This document shows, in pieces, positions 19,511 through 32,800 of a stretch of DNA of 64,000 bases. The stretch lies in the NCBI GenBank assembly GCA_964410965.1, contig CAYPIY010000008.1:186001-250000 (forward strand). The letters are read 5' to 3'. The translations under genes were made by a program, and so were the position numbers. The stretch comes from JBBIRG01 sp964410965 (lineage in GTDB: Bacteria; CLD3; SB21; JBBIRG01). Position 1 is the stretch's first letter. The number at the start of each line of letters is the position of its first letter. The notes under the pieces were generated by a model. It worked only from the letters and a program-made list of their open reading frames with translations, was not told the DNA's origin and ran no database searches.

Positions 19511-19539
19511 AAATGGGCTGAATGCACTTCAGCCCATTT
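19511..19539 (-). terminator. terminator of the DUF6588-like gene
   Basis: A perfect 12-base stem (19511-19522 with 19528-19539, AAATGGGCTGAA / TTCAGCCCATTT) and a five-base loop, followed on the minus strand by a T-rich tail. It sits 17 bases after the stop codon of the upstream minus-strand gene and separates it from dxs. Confidence 0.85.
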
Positions 19540-19556
19540 CATTTTAAAGAATCCGG

Positions 19557-20669
19557 TTAAATGCTGAAATTCACCCCTGCGCTGTAAACAGGCTTTTTGG
19601 CAAAGCTGTAATCCGCATTGATGTTGATCAGTAAAAATTTAAAGTTGGATCCTACGGTGATCCTGTCTTTATTGATGCCCTTCTCAGAAAATTTCACATC
19701 GATCGAATTAGTGGCGTCTATCTGATAGCTGTAGGTGAATTTCATCTTTGAAGATTCTCTCAGATAACCTGCATAGGGAGTAATGTTTAAAAAACCAAAT
19801 CCGATTTGCTTGCTGACTGTGACTCCGTAGGCGATTGCGTGCGCTTCGAATAATTTTCCCTGATTAATGTTCTGCTGATAAAATGCGGCGGCAAAATCCA
19901 TCGGCATGCTGAAGGGAAGCCAGACGGCGGGATTGTGCTGTATACCCCATCCGAAATAATTTAGCTTGCCTACTTTCCCGTATATTTTTACAGGCGGAAG
20001 ATATCTTAGAGTTACCTGAGTTCCCATCACGGTTCCGATCGTGGCCTGGGGCGCTGACAACGGTACGACGGGAGACTCCAGAACTCCTCCGATCCCTAAG
20101 GTGTCTTTTGTATCGGTGAGCGTAATCGTCTGCTGATTATTATTGGGATCGGTAATTGTAAACTGCTTGGAACCGATGGTTACTATCAGGTTGTCCTTTC
20201 TCTTTCCGATAAATGTTGCACCGGATATGGTCACATCAAATGGGGAACTCTGGTTCATGATCTCATCAACGACTGAATTGACTGCGGTATTTCTCTGCCC
20301 CTCATCAAGCGCATTAAACCATGTCTGCGTGCTCAGATAATTGGATGCCACTCCCTGGGCCATTTCTTCGGTCAGATTAAACTGTCCGGTATGGCTAAAA
20401 CGTTTGTCTTCATCCTGAAACATGGTTCCGACAAATACCATACCGAATTCAAGATCCAGCCCGAATTTTTTGGCTTTGGGAGAACGGTGAAACCACCCTG
20501 TATTAAGGTCTGACCCAAATCCGGAAATAACCGGGGCGGTATACTTTCTTGCAACAGGACCGGCCAGGCCTGTTATAGCATCCTTAAGGTTGGCTTGTCC
20601 GTATCCCTGCCATGAACAAAGGATCATGATCATTCCGCCCAGCGCTGTTTTTGTGAACCAATTTTTCAT
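19557..20669 (-). CDS. secreted beta-rich protein, DUF6588-like
   Basis: A 370-residue protein with a signal peptide (MKNWFTKTALGGMIMILCSW, cleavage near GYGQA). The mature part is beta-rich with alternating hydrophobic residues and ends in the strand YSAGVNFSI, as for a small outer-membrane beta-barrel. It resembles the uncharacterised DUF6588 family seen in FCB bacteria (recognised by pattern, not by search). No T9SS sorting domain is present. I chose ATG 20669 because AAGGAG at 20676-20681 lies directly upstream and a signal peptide starts there; an in-frame ATG 57 bases upstream is not supported. The gene is transcribed alone between its own promoter and terminator. Confidence 0.72.
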   Translation of the reverse strand: MKNWFTKTALGGMIMILCSWQGYGQANLKDAITGLAGPVARKYTAPVISGFGSDLNTGWFHRSPKAKKFGLDLEFGMVFVGTMFQDEDKRFSHTGQFNLTEEMAQGVASNYLSTQTWFNALDEGQRNTAVNSVVDEIMNQSSPFDVTISGATFIGKRKDNLIVTIGSKQFTITDPNNNQQTITLTDTKDTLGIGGVLESPVVPLSAPQATIGTVMGTQVTLRYLPPVKIYGKVGKLNYFGWGIQHNPAVWLPFSMPMDFAAAFYQQNINQGKLFEAHAIAYGVTVSKQIGFGFLNITPYAGYLRESSKMKFTYSYQIDATNSIDVKFSEKGINKDRITVGSNFKFLLININADYSFAKKPVYSAGVNFSI

Positions 20670-20714
20670 ATTTTTCTCCTTCTGTGAATGAATGCTTGTT
20701 TCTGACATCATAAT

Positions 20715-20743
20715 AATATAATTCAAACCAGCCGCAGTTTCAA
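20715..20743 (-). promoter_or_regulatory. sigma70-type promoter of the DUF6588-like gene
   Basis: On the minus strand TTGAAA (20738-20743), 17 bases, TATATT (20715-20720). The -10 lies 46 bases before the chosen ATG at 20669 and the ribosome-binding site. Confidence 0.7.
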
Positions 20744-20814
20744 GAACTTGTTTCTACCATGATTTAACCTGAATCAACACAAACTATTTCAATAAATTTT
20801 AAATAAAAAGGCGG

Positions 20815-20836
20815 ATACAGGATCCGCCTTTTTATC
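20815..20836 (-). terminator. terminator of the giant surface-protein gene
   Basis: Stem AAAAAGGCGGAT / ATCCGCCTTTTT with a five-base loop, 17 bases after the stop codon. The A-run and T-run on either side would let it work in both directions, but no plus-strand gene ends here. Confidence 0.85.
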
Positions 20837-20852
20837 GGTATTTTTCAGGACT

Positions 20853-23800
20853 TTACTTCAGGATCATCATTTTCTTTGACTTGCTGAATTTCTGCTTGCC
20901 GTCGAGCGACTGAGCCGAAATACGGTAAATATAGATACCGGAAGCAACCGCCGATTGCCGGCTGTTAATGCCGTTCCACATGATCTGATGGTATCCCGCA
21001 TCCATGGTCTTGCTGACCAGAGAATAGACTTCCTGTCCAAGGACATTGTAAATCTTCACTGTTACTCTGGCGGCAACCGGCAGCTGGTACCGGATGGTTG
21101 TGGTCGGATTGAACGGATTCGGGAAATTCTGCGACAAGCCGAATTCCTTGGGTAATTCCGCGCTGATCAGAACGGATTCATGGTAGGTGATTTGGCCGGC
21201 ATAAGAAACATCAGCGATGCGGTATGCGTACCGTTTCCCGGAACGGATATCCGAATCGACGTATTCGTATAATGTTTCCGATGTTTTGGATCCTGCGCCT
21301 TTAATATGTCCGACCATCATGAATTCCGCAACGGCGTTTTCGGCTTTCATCGCGCCGGAGGAAATCCGGTTCAATTCGTCTTCGGTAATTTCCTTTCTCT
21401 GGATAAGCCAGTATGCGTTCGCAAGTTCGCTTTCCGTCTTCCATTCGAGAACGACTTTGCCTTCATCGGAATGTCCGCGGAAATAGGCCAGCACAACGGG
21501 CAAGCTTGCGTCATTAGTCGCCCTGGACAGAACGATCGTATCGCGTGTACCGGCTGCGAAATTGTATCCCGCAGCCTGAATGTAATAAACCTGCTGCCCG
21601 TTAACCGTTTCTGCAGAGTCCATCGTCATGGTGACACCGGCCATGGTATCCACCATCTTCCAGGCTCCGTTCCTTCTCTGCCAAACATTCAGCTGAGCGT
21701 AATGCTGTCCGTTTTCTTCCTGTTTCGGATAATGAATCCTGATGGTTCCGGATGCAGAATTCGTGGGCTGTACTGTAAAGTAACGTAAAACCGAGAATAG
21801 AGCGATATCCAGGGTGTCGCTGATCATCCTGACATTGGTACTTCCCAAACCGGATCCGTCAACAGAACTTATGGTGAAGTCCTTATGTCCGAATGCGTTT
21901 GTGGACGCGTTGGGAACATTCTGCGTTTCGTTCAGAGTCCAGGTTGCCCTGCCATAAGGGGCGGTTCCGTTATCCTGTTCAAAGAACACGCCGCTCATGT
22001 TGCCTTTGTAATTATTCAGGGTAAGAAGTCCGCCGCCTGACGTATAGGAAACGTTGTAAGCCATGCGTCCGGAACCGGCTGAATCAAACTGCAGTCCGTT
22101 TGCCGTGTAGATTTGATCATTGGCCAGCGAAACGTATGCGTTTCCGGTTCCCCTGCGGAACAGGACATTGTTCATCGAGTCGATCGTCGCGCCGGATTGC
22201 ACAGTGATACCGTACTGACCGGAACCTCCAACGGAGTCGACAAGCACATTCTGCATGGTCATTCTCGAATTACTGGCAAAAACGATACGGTAGTTACCGG
22301 TTAACGGTTTGATTGTGACCCGGTTTGCTGAAGTTGTGTCAGAACCGACTGCACGGATCCTGCCTGATGCGTCAATGTTTATAACGGTACCATTGGCAAA
22401 CCGGGAAGTCGTTCCGGGTTCGAAGTAGAGTTGACCCCTCACAAGTAAATCATTGCAGTTGGTCAGCACCGAGTTCCCCATCGTTAACTGGCCGGTCGGA
22501 TAAACACGGACCGCATAATCACCGGACCCCTGATTCGTCAGGGTAGACAGTGATGCCGGGTTGGAACTGTACAACTGAAGCACTCCCTGACGGACAGTGA
22601 TACCGGAACCGGATCTCATTTGAAGCGTTGAACCATTGTCCACATGCATGTTCCCGCCGTCAATGCGAATAGTATCCGCCGATGCATCTCCGTACTTGAG
22701 AGCAAAACCAGATAGATTGATCTCTCCATTACGTACATTAAGTGATCCGTTGATAATGGAATTATTAGATGTAATGTTCACAATACCGCCCGACTTGTTA
22801 ATCACAACTTCCTTCAACGCAGAAGTAGTAACCGAATTAACATACATATTGACGGTGTTCTCTCCGATTAGAAATAAAGTATCTCCAGATGCAAAATTAC
22901 TAGCGCGATTAATATCAACTGATCCGCCAACAAAAATATCGTTATTATTTGTGTTAATATAACTTGTGGAAGATATTGTCAAATCATTTTCAACATAGAT
23001 GTTACCACCACCGCCTGAGGGAGATAGGTTCACAACATTTGAATTTGAATGATTAATATTCAAATTATAGAAACGTTTACCAACTCCGCTTCCACCCGTT
23101 ACAAAATAATTACCGGTAGCATTACCTATAAATGTTGCAGTTCGTGTTCCGGGAATAATTGTTCCATCATTTTGATAAGCTCTTCTGATTGTAAGATCGA
23201 ACCCGTTAAAATCTAAAATCCCTTTTTGTATATAGAGAAAATTAGTGGTTTCAACATTTGAACCAAGTCTAACAGAATTGATTGAGCCTGTTTTATTTAT
23301 GTAAATGCTAAAAAAGGGTTTTCCAGATGAAGTTATGGTTTGAGTTTTTGTACTATCGCCATTAAAAATCACCCAACTTAAATTATAGGTAAACGTCCCC
23401 TGACATGTCCAGTTTTCACCAATATAAATTTTTGCTATCGTCGAAGCTGTTGAACCGCTGTTTGATACAAGAGCAGCACCGGATGCAATACTTATGTTCT
23501 TTTTAATATTTAAAGTATCTGCGTTAGTTATGTTACTGTACGGATTTAAACGCATCGTACCGCTGTTGATATTTAAGCTGCCCGTCAGCGTCATCTTTCT
23601 CTGTGCTCTTACATTCAAAGTACCGCCATTTAACGTCACGTTATTCGTCGTGTAATTCGAGTCGTACACCACATAGAAGCCTGAAGGAATAATCGCGTTT
23701 TTGCCGGAATCTTTGGGCACCACGTTAGGATTCCAATTGGCAGGAGTGCTCCACAGGCTGTCTCCAATGCCGTTTCCGTCGAATGTGATGTTTTCGGTGG

Positions 23801-26800
23801 AATAACGCCATGAAATCCTGTTTGTTGTTGTACTGGAACTGTAACCGTCGCCTTCAAACGCTCCGGTCGCATCGTAAAATATAATGGTATCGCCGGTTGT
23901 ACAGTTGATCCGGGTTACGTTTTTCGCGCCGCCTCCGGGGTTGGTCGGGAATGTCACTTCAAGCATTGTCACGTCACCCGCTGTAAAATTACCGTCCATT
24001 TTCAGGAAAGTACCGGCCGATTTTCCGTTGGTGAAAGTGGTTGAATCGAAGTCATAAGTTGCGCTGATGCCGCTGGAGGTCCCGTTAGTGGTTATCGACA
24101 AGCCGTCTCCGTTCATGTACTCAAATGTTGTATGCTTGGCGCCGATCGTTCCGCCGGAAGAAACACTGAACCGGTAATAATCCGTACCGCCGGTACGCCG
24201 GGTTACAGATACGTTCTGTGTACTCATTCCGACAAACTCAACATATCCTCCGCTGTTGACGGTAACAGAAGATCCGTTCGCAACGCCCGCATACACGCGC
24301 AGCGCCGAGCCGGTGTTGAAATAGGCGCTGCCGGAAACGCTCATTGCGTCCGCCGCCGCATCTCCGAATTCAACAATCCGTCCGTTCGCGTAGAAACTTC
24401 CGGCCGTTATTGTGAAATTTCCCAGTACGGTCAGATTATCCTGAAGAGTAACTGAACCTGAGGATTTGTTGATGATCAGATTATTGAATGAAGTACCGCC
24501 TGAAGTTAAGTTAACAGCTGTTCCTGTAGCCAAAGTCACGGTTCCGCCGGCGTCGGTGAAGGTTCCGGCATTGCTGAACGTATTATTGACAGTGATCGTC
24601 CGGCCAGAACTATTGACAAATGTTCCGGAAAGGATTTTCAGATCGCGGTCAACCTGGAGGTCATTGGCCCCCAAGGTAATGCTCGTCCCTGTCGCTTTGT
24701 TGATGTCGATGGAATAGAATTTCTTTCCGGATCCGGTACCGCCAGTAGTCAGGATCTGCGAGGAGAGTCCGTAGAACACTACAACGCCGCTTCCGTTGTT
24801 AAAAGTGTTGCTGACGCTCCAGTTTCCGCTGACAAAGATCGTATCGGTAGCGTTTTGTACCGTCAGGGTTCCCGTACTGTCCACGGTCAGATTGCCGTCA
24901 ACCCACAGATTTTTCCCGTTTAATGTCAGAGTTCCTTTGCTGACACGGAGGGTCTTCGCGAGCGCAGTATCAGCGGATACAACGGGCATGTTCGCTGAAG
25001 TTGAACTGATAATGACTGTATTTTCGCGGTTCGGCACGGCTTTCGGGCTCCAGTTCAGGGCTTCATGCCAGTTCGTATTCTGCTTACCGGTCCAGTAACG
25101 GTTATTGGTGGTATAAATCCATTCGACGGTATTGGTAAGATCATAATCAAACGCTTCACCCTCAAACGCCCCGGTAGCGTCCTGTACGATGATATATCCG
25201 TTTGTACCGTTCTTTCTGATGTTGTATGAACCGCCCGCGGGCTGGGACGGGAAATTCGGTTCCTTGATGATCAGCGTGTCCGTTTCCGCGTGATCGATGT
25301 TGTTCAGGGTCAGGAATATACCGTCGGTCGGTCCGTTGTCAAAAGTACAGTAACTGAAACTGGCTCCGGTATCGATTTCAGCCTGATCAACGACCACTCC
25401 GCTTGTGTTCACATATTCGAACTTCGCGTATTTGGCGAATATTTTCGACCCGGGATTGACGTTGAATCCGTAATAACCAGCGGCTCCGTTCCTTGTTACA
25501 ATCGTCTGGTTCGTATCGGCTCCGATGATTTTCACTGTGGAACCGTTCTTGATATTTACGGCCGAACCGTTGAATATCTTAAGCTGGGATCCCGCATCCA
25601 TATCCAGAGTGGCGGAACTGTCCACGACGAAATTATCGGTGGATGCGTTTCCGAACAGCAGTTGTTCGCCGTTGAAATCAAGTGAACCGTACATCAGAGT
25701 GAAATCCCCGTTGACAGTCGCGTTATCCTGCATTGTATAGCTTCCGGTGATTTTCACATTGTTGTAAGTCGAGGTATTGGACTGCCAGGTCTTTCCGGAT
25801 CCTTTCAGGTATACTGTGGCATTACCCGGTATAAAAGCCCCTGTCGTGGCATTGAAACTTCCCAGAACCGTAAGGTCACGGCCATTGATGTTGAAGTTAC
25901 CGTTCGAGATCGTGAGATTATTTCGGATCAGGAGATCATAAATGCCCCCCAGCACTACGTTATTGTTCGGCAAGATACTTGTATTGGAAATAACAAGATT
26001 ATAAAATGTCTTGCCTGTACCCAGGCCTTCGGGATACATATTCTGCTGGCCGTTACTGCCGTTAAGAGTGATTGTGTTGGTCACTTCGTTAGTTCCGGCC
26101 AGAATATAGCCGTAATTGTAGAAATAACCGCCGACGAATATGTTGTAATTCAGCGTATCCACATTCAGCGTGACCTGGTTATCCCGTCCTGCCGTACCGA
26201 TCTGAAGGTATCCTTGTGTAATTAAGTTACCGTCGAGGGTCTTGCTGCTTAAATTCCCGTTATTCGTATTCGTGACCAGCAGGTTACCGTAGGAGAAGGT
26301 GTTATCGTTGGCATCTTTTGTACTGATCGTCTGGTTTGTGTCGACGTCATAGTATACATACGATGTCCTGTCGAGGGTGATGTTCTCAAACCCTGACGGG
26401 AAATTATTCGATCCCCGTACGTACAGGATCATTCCGGCAGTCATCTCAAGGGAGTCTTCCAGGCTGACAGCCTGAACGGTGTTGTTCTGCAGGTTCAGTG
26501 TACGGTTAATATACAGGAATCCGCTGTCAATCTCGATCCCGGTGAAGAGGGTTTTGGTTCCGGTTCCGTTCAGCCAGAGGCTCGCGAACCTTGTTTTGTT
26601 GGTACCGCTGGCACCGCCGCCGTAAATATTCTGCCCTGGCCCTTCAAAGATGACAGTGCTTCGCTGGGCATTGAATGTCGTGTAATTATCCCAGTTCCCC
26701 CGGATGCGGAGGATTTTTTCGTTTCCGTTGACGACCGCTGAATTGCGGATCGTCACGGTGCCCCGGATATCAGTATTGGTCATGAAGGTTTTTTGTCCGC

Positions 26801-29800
26801 TGTTCTCGAACACAAGGCTGTAGAAATCCGCCGAATCGCGGGTCCAGATATACTGCGCCGCAGTGCCGTTAAAATAAACCGTACTGGCGCCTGCCCGGTA
26901 GTAACCGCCGTTATCGTTATTCCAGGTTTTGCCTATATAAATGCCCTGGTTGTTGTTGTTGTCCAGAACGCCCAGCGAATCGATCCGGAGCGTATCCTTG
27001 ATTTCTAGAGCGTTTGTAGTCACGACCACAATGCTGTTGGAGCCGATTTCGAGCGTACCGAACTGTTTTGCAGCCGTGATTCCGCCGCTGACGAGAACCT
27101 GATTACCGGTGCTGTCAAACCTGACTTTTCCGCCGCCGTTGTCGAAGGTTCCGGGGTTGTACCAGTTGCCCTTGACTTTCAGGAGCGCCCGGTTATCCAT
27201 GAATGTCATGCGTCCGTAGATGTTGACATTTCCGTGAACCGTTAACGTATCATTGAACATGATCAGCCTGCGCGTACCCGTCCCTATGGTCAGTTCCCTG
27301 CATTCGGCGATCCGGTTTCCTGTGGTATCGACCCAGCAATCGTTGAGGGCGGTATTGGGTATGGAAACGCGCTTGGTTCCGTCGGGAACGCCCTGGGGCG
27401 ACCAGTTCGCCGGATTGAACCAGTTATTGCTCGATGCGCCGGTCCATACCGAAACCGGATCGGAACTTGCCCATTCGATCTTGCCGGCGCTTGTTTCTCT
27501 TTCATATAATGAATCGGAGAACGGTCCTGACGCATCCACAAACTCTAAGGAGTCGGTGCCGTCGCTGTAAACCACATTATACGCGCCGCCGCCCGGATTG
27601 ACGGAGAATACAGTCCGCCAGATTCCGTTGTTCGTTTGACGCGTCATTTTCGTGGTTAAACTGTCTATTCGTAAAGCCGCAGCATTCGCCAGTCCCGCGG
27701 GATATGAGAAATTACCGTCGCTGAAATTGTACGGGAATGAATCGATCTTCGCTCCCGCGCGGACCCAGACGCCGTTCGCGTTTGTGAATTCTACCCGGTA
27801 ATAACGGGCGCTGATCGTGCCGTTCTGCCCAACGTTAAACCAGTAATAACCGGCCCCTGTGCGGCGGGTGACCTGCGCGGCGCTCGCGCTGTCACCGATC
27901 ATCTTAAACGTTCCGGGCGTACCGTAAACGCCGATATTCAGCCTTGAATTCTGATAAATATACAAAGTGCTGGCGGCGCCGATGTCAAACACGCCGTCGT
28001 TGTCAATATTGATGGAATCCAGCCCGGTCGTGCTGAAATAGACGTTATATCCGTTGGTTTTCAGCGTGCCGCGGCTGACCTGCAATATTCCCCGCACGTC
28101 GATCTGGTAGTTGTTTATGGTATAAGTTCCGGAACTGTCGATCACGAGGTGATTGAAGATGTAATTGCCGACACCCGTATAGCCTGCCCGCAGCGTCCGG
28201 CTGCCTTTTCCGCGCAGGTAAACGGTATCGGTACGGGAATAGAATCCGCCGCCGACATTGTTCCAGTCTCCGTAACAATAGACTGTGTTCGTTCCGTACT
28301 GATTAACGTCAAGATCTCCGACGTTGATCGTAAGGTTTCCGCCGATGTACAAGTCGCTGGAACCCGCGCCGAGGGTAAGATTGGAACCGTTTGATTTGGA
28401 TATGGTCAGGTTATTAAAACCTTTGGTCAGCGCCTGACTCAGGGCGGTCATGTTGGTCTGGTAAGTCACTCCGCCGGTTCCGTCAGAAACGACGGTATTA
28501 TTGTTATGTGTGAAGACACCCTCATTCGTCCATGAACCCGCAAGATAAATCGTGTCTGTTGATGCATTCATGTAAAGGGTGTCGTTCGTGCGGATCGTAA
28601 GGCTGCCGTTGACATCGAGCGAAGTCAGGGCTGTCTTCTGGCCCGCGGAATCCAATACCAGGTTATAGAAGTCCTCCGCCCCGTGGGCTGTAATGGACTG
28701 ACGGCCGTTCTTAGATAAATAGACCGTGCTTGTTCCCGGCACGATCGCCGCAATCGAATCCCGCATCCAGTCTCCGTAACAGTAGACGGACTGGGCACCC
28801 ATGGAGAACTTGCCGCTTTCGACGCGGAGAGTATCGGATACGTCAAGCCGCTGGTTGATGATTACGTCCGTTCCCCGGAGATTCAGCTTATAGAACGGCC
28901 GGACAAGGTTCTGGCTGTATATGTACTGCGTGGAACTTCCGTCCATGATCACGCGCCCCTGACGGGGGATGAACGCTCCGGTGGTCGTATTGTTGCTGAA
29001 ATTTCCTCCGCAGCGGATCGTGTAATTGTTGCCCGTCACATCCAGTGTCGTGTAGCCGGCGATGGTAAGGGTACCGCGTATGTTGACGTCACCGTTGAGA
29101 TATTTGGTGTTCGTATTGTTTCCGTTATCGCCGAGATACATGGCGCCGTAAGCGATTTGCGTTCCCGAAGCCGTGGTGTCACGGATGTACTGGTTTCCGC
29201 GCTCGTATAAGACGCGGCTAGTGGGGGCCAGACTGATGGTCTCAAATCCGATCGGGAAAGTATTGGTGTCATCCCCGGCCAGGTTACGGAGATAAAAGTC
29301 CACATTCGAGCCCAGCGACATCGTATTGGAGGCTCCGATTCCGCGGATGATAAAATTCTGGATATTCAGATATCCTGTTCCCGGGTCAATTTCATCGACG
29401 GTCAGGTTGCCGAGCAGGTTGATGCTGCGGTCATAATAATTGATGCTGTCTTTGGTGATGATTTTCGCGCCGCGTCCGGTAAAACGCAGGTTCCAGAATG
29501 TCTGGGGGGACTGGTTGCGGGACACGTAAATGTATTGTTCCACTCCGTCGTTTCGGCTCATGGTGATAGTGGTCGGCTGAGTGCCCACGCTGATTCCGGC
29601 CGTTCCCTGCCCGTTATTCAGGTACAGGTATCCGCCGATGGTTACGTTAAAATGGCGGTTGGTCTGGGAATAAAGACAAAGCGAATCCCCGTTATAGACA
29701 AGGAGATTGCCGTTCACCAGCAGGTTACTGTCGAGATATTTTTTCTCATTGGTCGCTGCTCCGCCGAGGTACAGGTTCGGATAGGTGATCTGGTTACCGT

Positions 29801-32800
29801 TGCGGAGATAGGTTGTCACGGTCTGAGCCGGGGCATTGCGCTGGTACAGGACAAGGCTGGTCGTATTGAAGCTGACCGTCTCCACGCTGTCCGGAAAGCT
29901 GTTCAGGCCTCTGAGATATAAATAATTGCTGCTGCCCAGAGCGAAAGAATTGGCCGCTCCCCGGCAGATCAGCGTACTGTCAATAAGTAAACCGCGTCCG
30001 GCGTAACTAAGGTTAATATCGATGTTCCCGGTTACGATGGTATTCGTAGATAAATATTTGTTGCTGATGCCGGTAAAACTCAGGTTGTTGAACACGGTTC
30101 CGCTGGCATTGATGGTCTGGTCGCCGGAAGAACCGTCCACGAGAACCGTTCCCGTTCTCGGCACAAAAGTACCGCCGTTATTCGCAAACACCGTCACGCC
30201 GCCGCCGCTGAGCGTGATGCCGGAATTATTCTCGCCGACATCGAGGTAACTTCCTGAATTAAGAGTCAGAGTACGGTTCACATCGATGCTGCTGACCAGA
30301 GTGTCGCTTCCGGCAATAGTCAGGTTGTAAAAATCGCTTACGCCGGTACCGCGTATGGTTTTCCCGGTCCCGCTCATGGTGACGGTTCTCGTGCGTGCGT
30401 TAAACACACCGACCGAATCGCCTTCATTGTCCCATTTTTCCCAGTTGCCCCAGACGGTCATGTCGTAATTACCGGCATCCAGCGTTCCTTTGAGGATCTT
30501 GACATCGCCCCGGACCAGAATATTCTGACCCAGGTTCGCTGTTCCGGTTTTCTGAATCACAAAATTGAAAAGGGAGTCTACATTGATATTCTGGGAAGAA
30601 ATACCGGATACGTTGAATGTAAGTTTCTGGTTATGCCGTATCGCGGCTCCGGTCGTGGATTTGGATATATTACCTAATAAATAGATACTGTCATTGCTGG
30701 ATGCGCTGTTCGCGATAAGAACTGCTGTGGTCGTGTCAATGCTCAGATCGGAAAGAACCTTCAGTCGGCCTCGTGAAGAGCCGTCACCTAAAATGAGAGA
30801 GTCTTTTAATGTGATACTGTACGCGGAAGCGTTGGTCACGTTAAGAAGCGGAGGCCAGTTCCCGAACGGAATGATCGCTCTCCGGGATGAGTCGGGAACG
30901 CCGTTGCTCCACGCGGCGGCATTGCTCCAGAGGTTGGTGGTATCGGTTTTATGCAGCCACCGTGTGATTAACGTTGTGAAATTCCACTGGATGCGGTTAA
31001 AGGGATCGATTTCCCGGGTTGAATCCGCAAAAGTTCCCTGCGGATCAACCAGAACAATGTTACCCGCGTCGGATCTCTTAACAATGTTACGGCTCGTGGC
31101 TGTCATCGTGGTCGGAAAATTAATTCCGGTAATCGCATTCGATCCGGTCAGATTCTGCGCGTTTTCAATCCGCAGCAGACATGCTCCTGCTGCGTTATTG
31201 CCGTTTGTAAAAGTACAGGAACTGAAGTTATTCGTCAGGTCAACCGTGCCGCTGTTGACATAAATACTGTCCATGAATTCAAAGACTGCGTTTTTGGCGG
31301 CAATCGTTCCCCCGGCTTGCACGGTAAATCCGTAGAAACCCGCTGTGATTCCGTCCTGCCGGCTGATCAGAGCTTCTTTTCCCGCCTGTCCGACCAGGGA
31401 GATTTGGCCCGTCACAACATTAATGTATGATTTATTTGCCGCGCCGTTCGTATAAGGCCTCAGCGCGCTGTTTTCCCCGACGATCAGATGACCTCCCTGA
31501 ATGGTCAGTGAATCCCCGTTGGTATTTCCGTAGATCAGGTCATACCCCAACGATGTCGTCGAATCAAAGAGATTGAGTGTACCGTTATACAGATACAGAG
31601 CCCCTCCGACGACTAAATCGGATTTGAGTTTGTAATTGGAGGAAGGCGCATCAAAAATCAGCCGGTTGAAAAGGTTGGCTGCAGTGCTGATATAACTGTT
31701 CATTTTAATTTCTTTATTGACGCCGTTCCCTTCAAACTTCACGAAATTCAGAGCCGGGGCGTTGCGGACATAAAAATATCCGTCCGATTCGCACAGGAAT
31801 GAACCGCCTAAGAAAAGGCTGTACAGGTTCGCGTTGTCTCCGCTTTGGGAAAGATCCAGCAATCCTTTCTGAATGGTCAGGTCGTTAATCACGCGGATAT
31901 TTCCGTAACTGCTGTCGTATCCTGCAGGCCTGTAAATCCGGACAACGCCCTGGGCATTGTTGATCCTGTTGATTTTCAGGTTATAGAAATAATTGTTGAT
32001 GCCGTTTGTGAGAATGTATTGCGGATCGCGGGTTCCCGTCAACTCCACGGTGCTTCCGTTGCTCGCCTGGAAACTCCCGTAATTGTAGAAATGCCCGCCG
32101 ATATAAATATTCGCCGCCGAAGGCATGGTCACTGTAGCGCCGGATTCAATTAAAATATCTAAATTCACGTCCATATTGGCGGTCAGGGATTTTGTACCGC
32201 TTCCGCCGAACCGCAGCGTATAAAAATCATTCGCTCCGGAACCCCTCAGTACCTGGTTGGTTCCGATAAAATGAACGGTATCTGTATTCGGTACGAATGT
32301 TTCATAATTATTCCAGTCACCCCCCAGAAAAACGTCCCGGTAGGTACCGGTATACCAGTTCGACTCGAGCCGGCCGGACGTGATGGTAAGATTTCCGCCG
32401 ATGTAGAGATCGAACCAGCTGATGGTCGCGGTTTTGGATGCGTCTTTTTTCAGCTGGAGATGATTGAACATCTTGCCGGTCTGAGCGGATCCCTGTCCGG
32501 TATATCCCAGCAAAACCGCCTGTGTGGCGCCGCCGAGCAGAATCACTTTTCCGGTTCCCGCGGTAAACAAGCCCGTATACCGGTTGTCGAAATTCCCCTC
32601 GACCTTGAGCGTATCGTCGTTTCCGTCTAATGTGACGCTCGAATCGATTACGATATTTCCCGCGACGTGCAGTGAGTCACTGTTCGTATTGTCGAGAGTG
32701 ATGGTGCGAGACACCGGAGGCGCGCCGCTCCTTAATAAAGTAAGATTGTAAAAGTCGTTCAGGCCGGTTCCGATGACGCTCTGGGCTCCCGATCCTCCTA

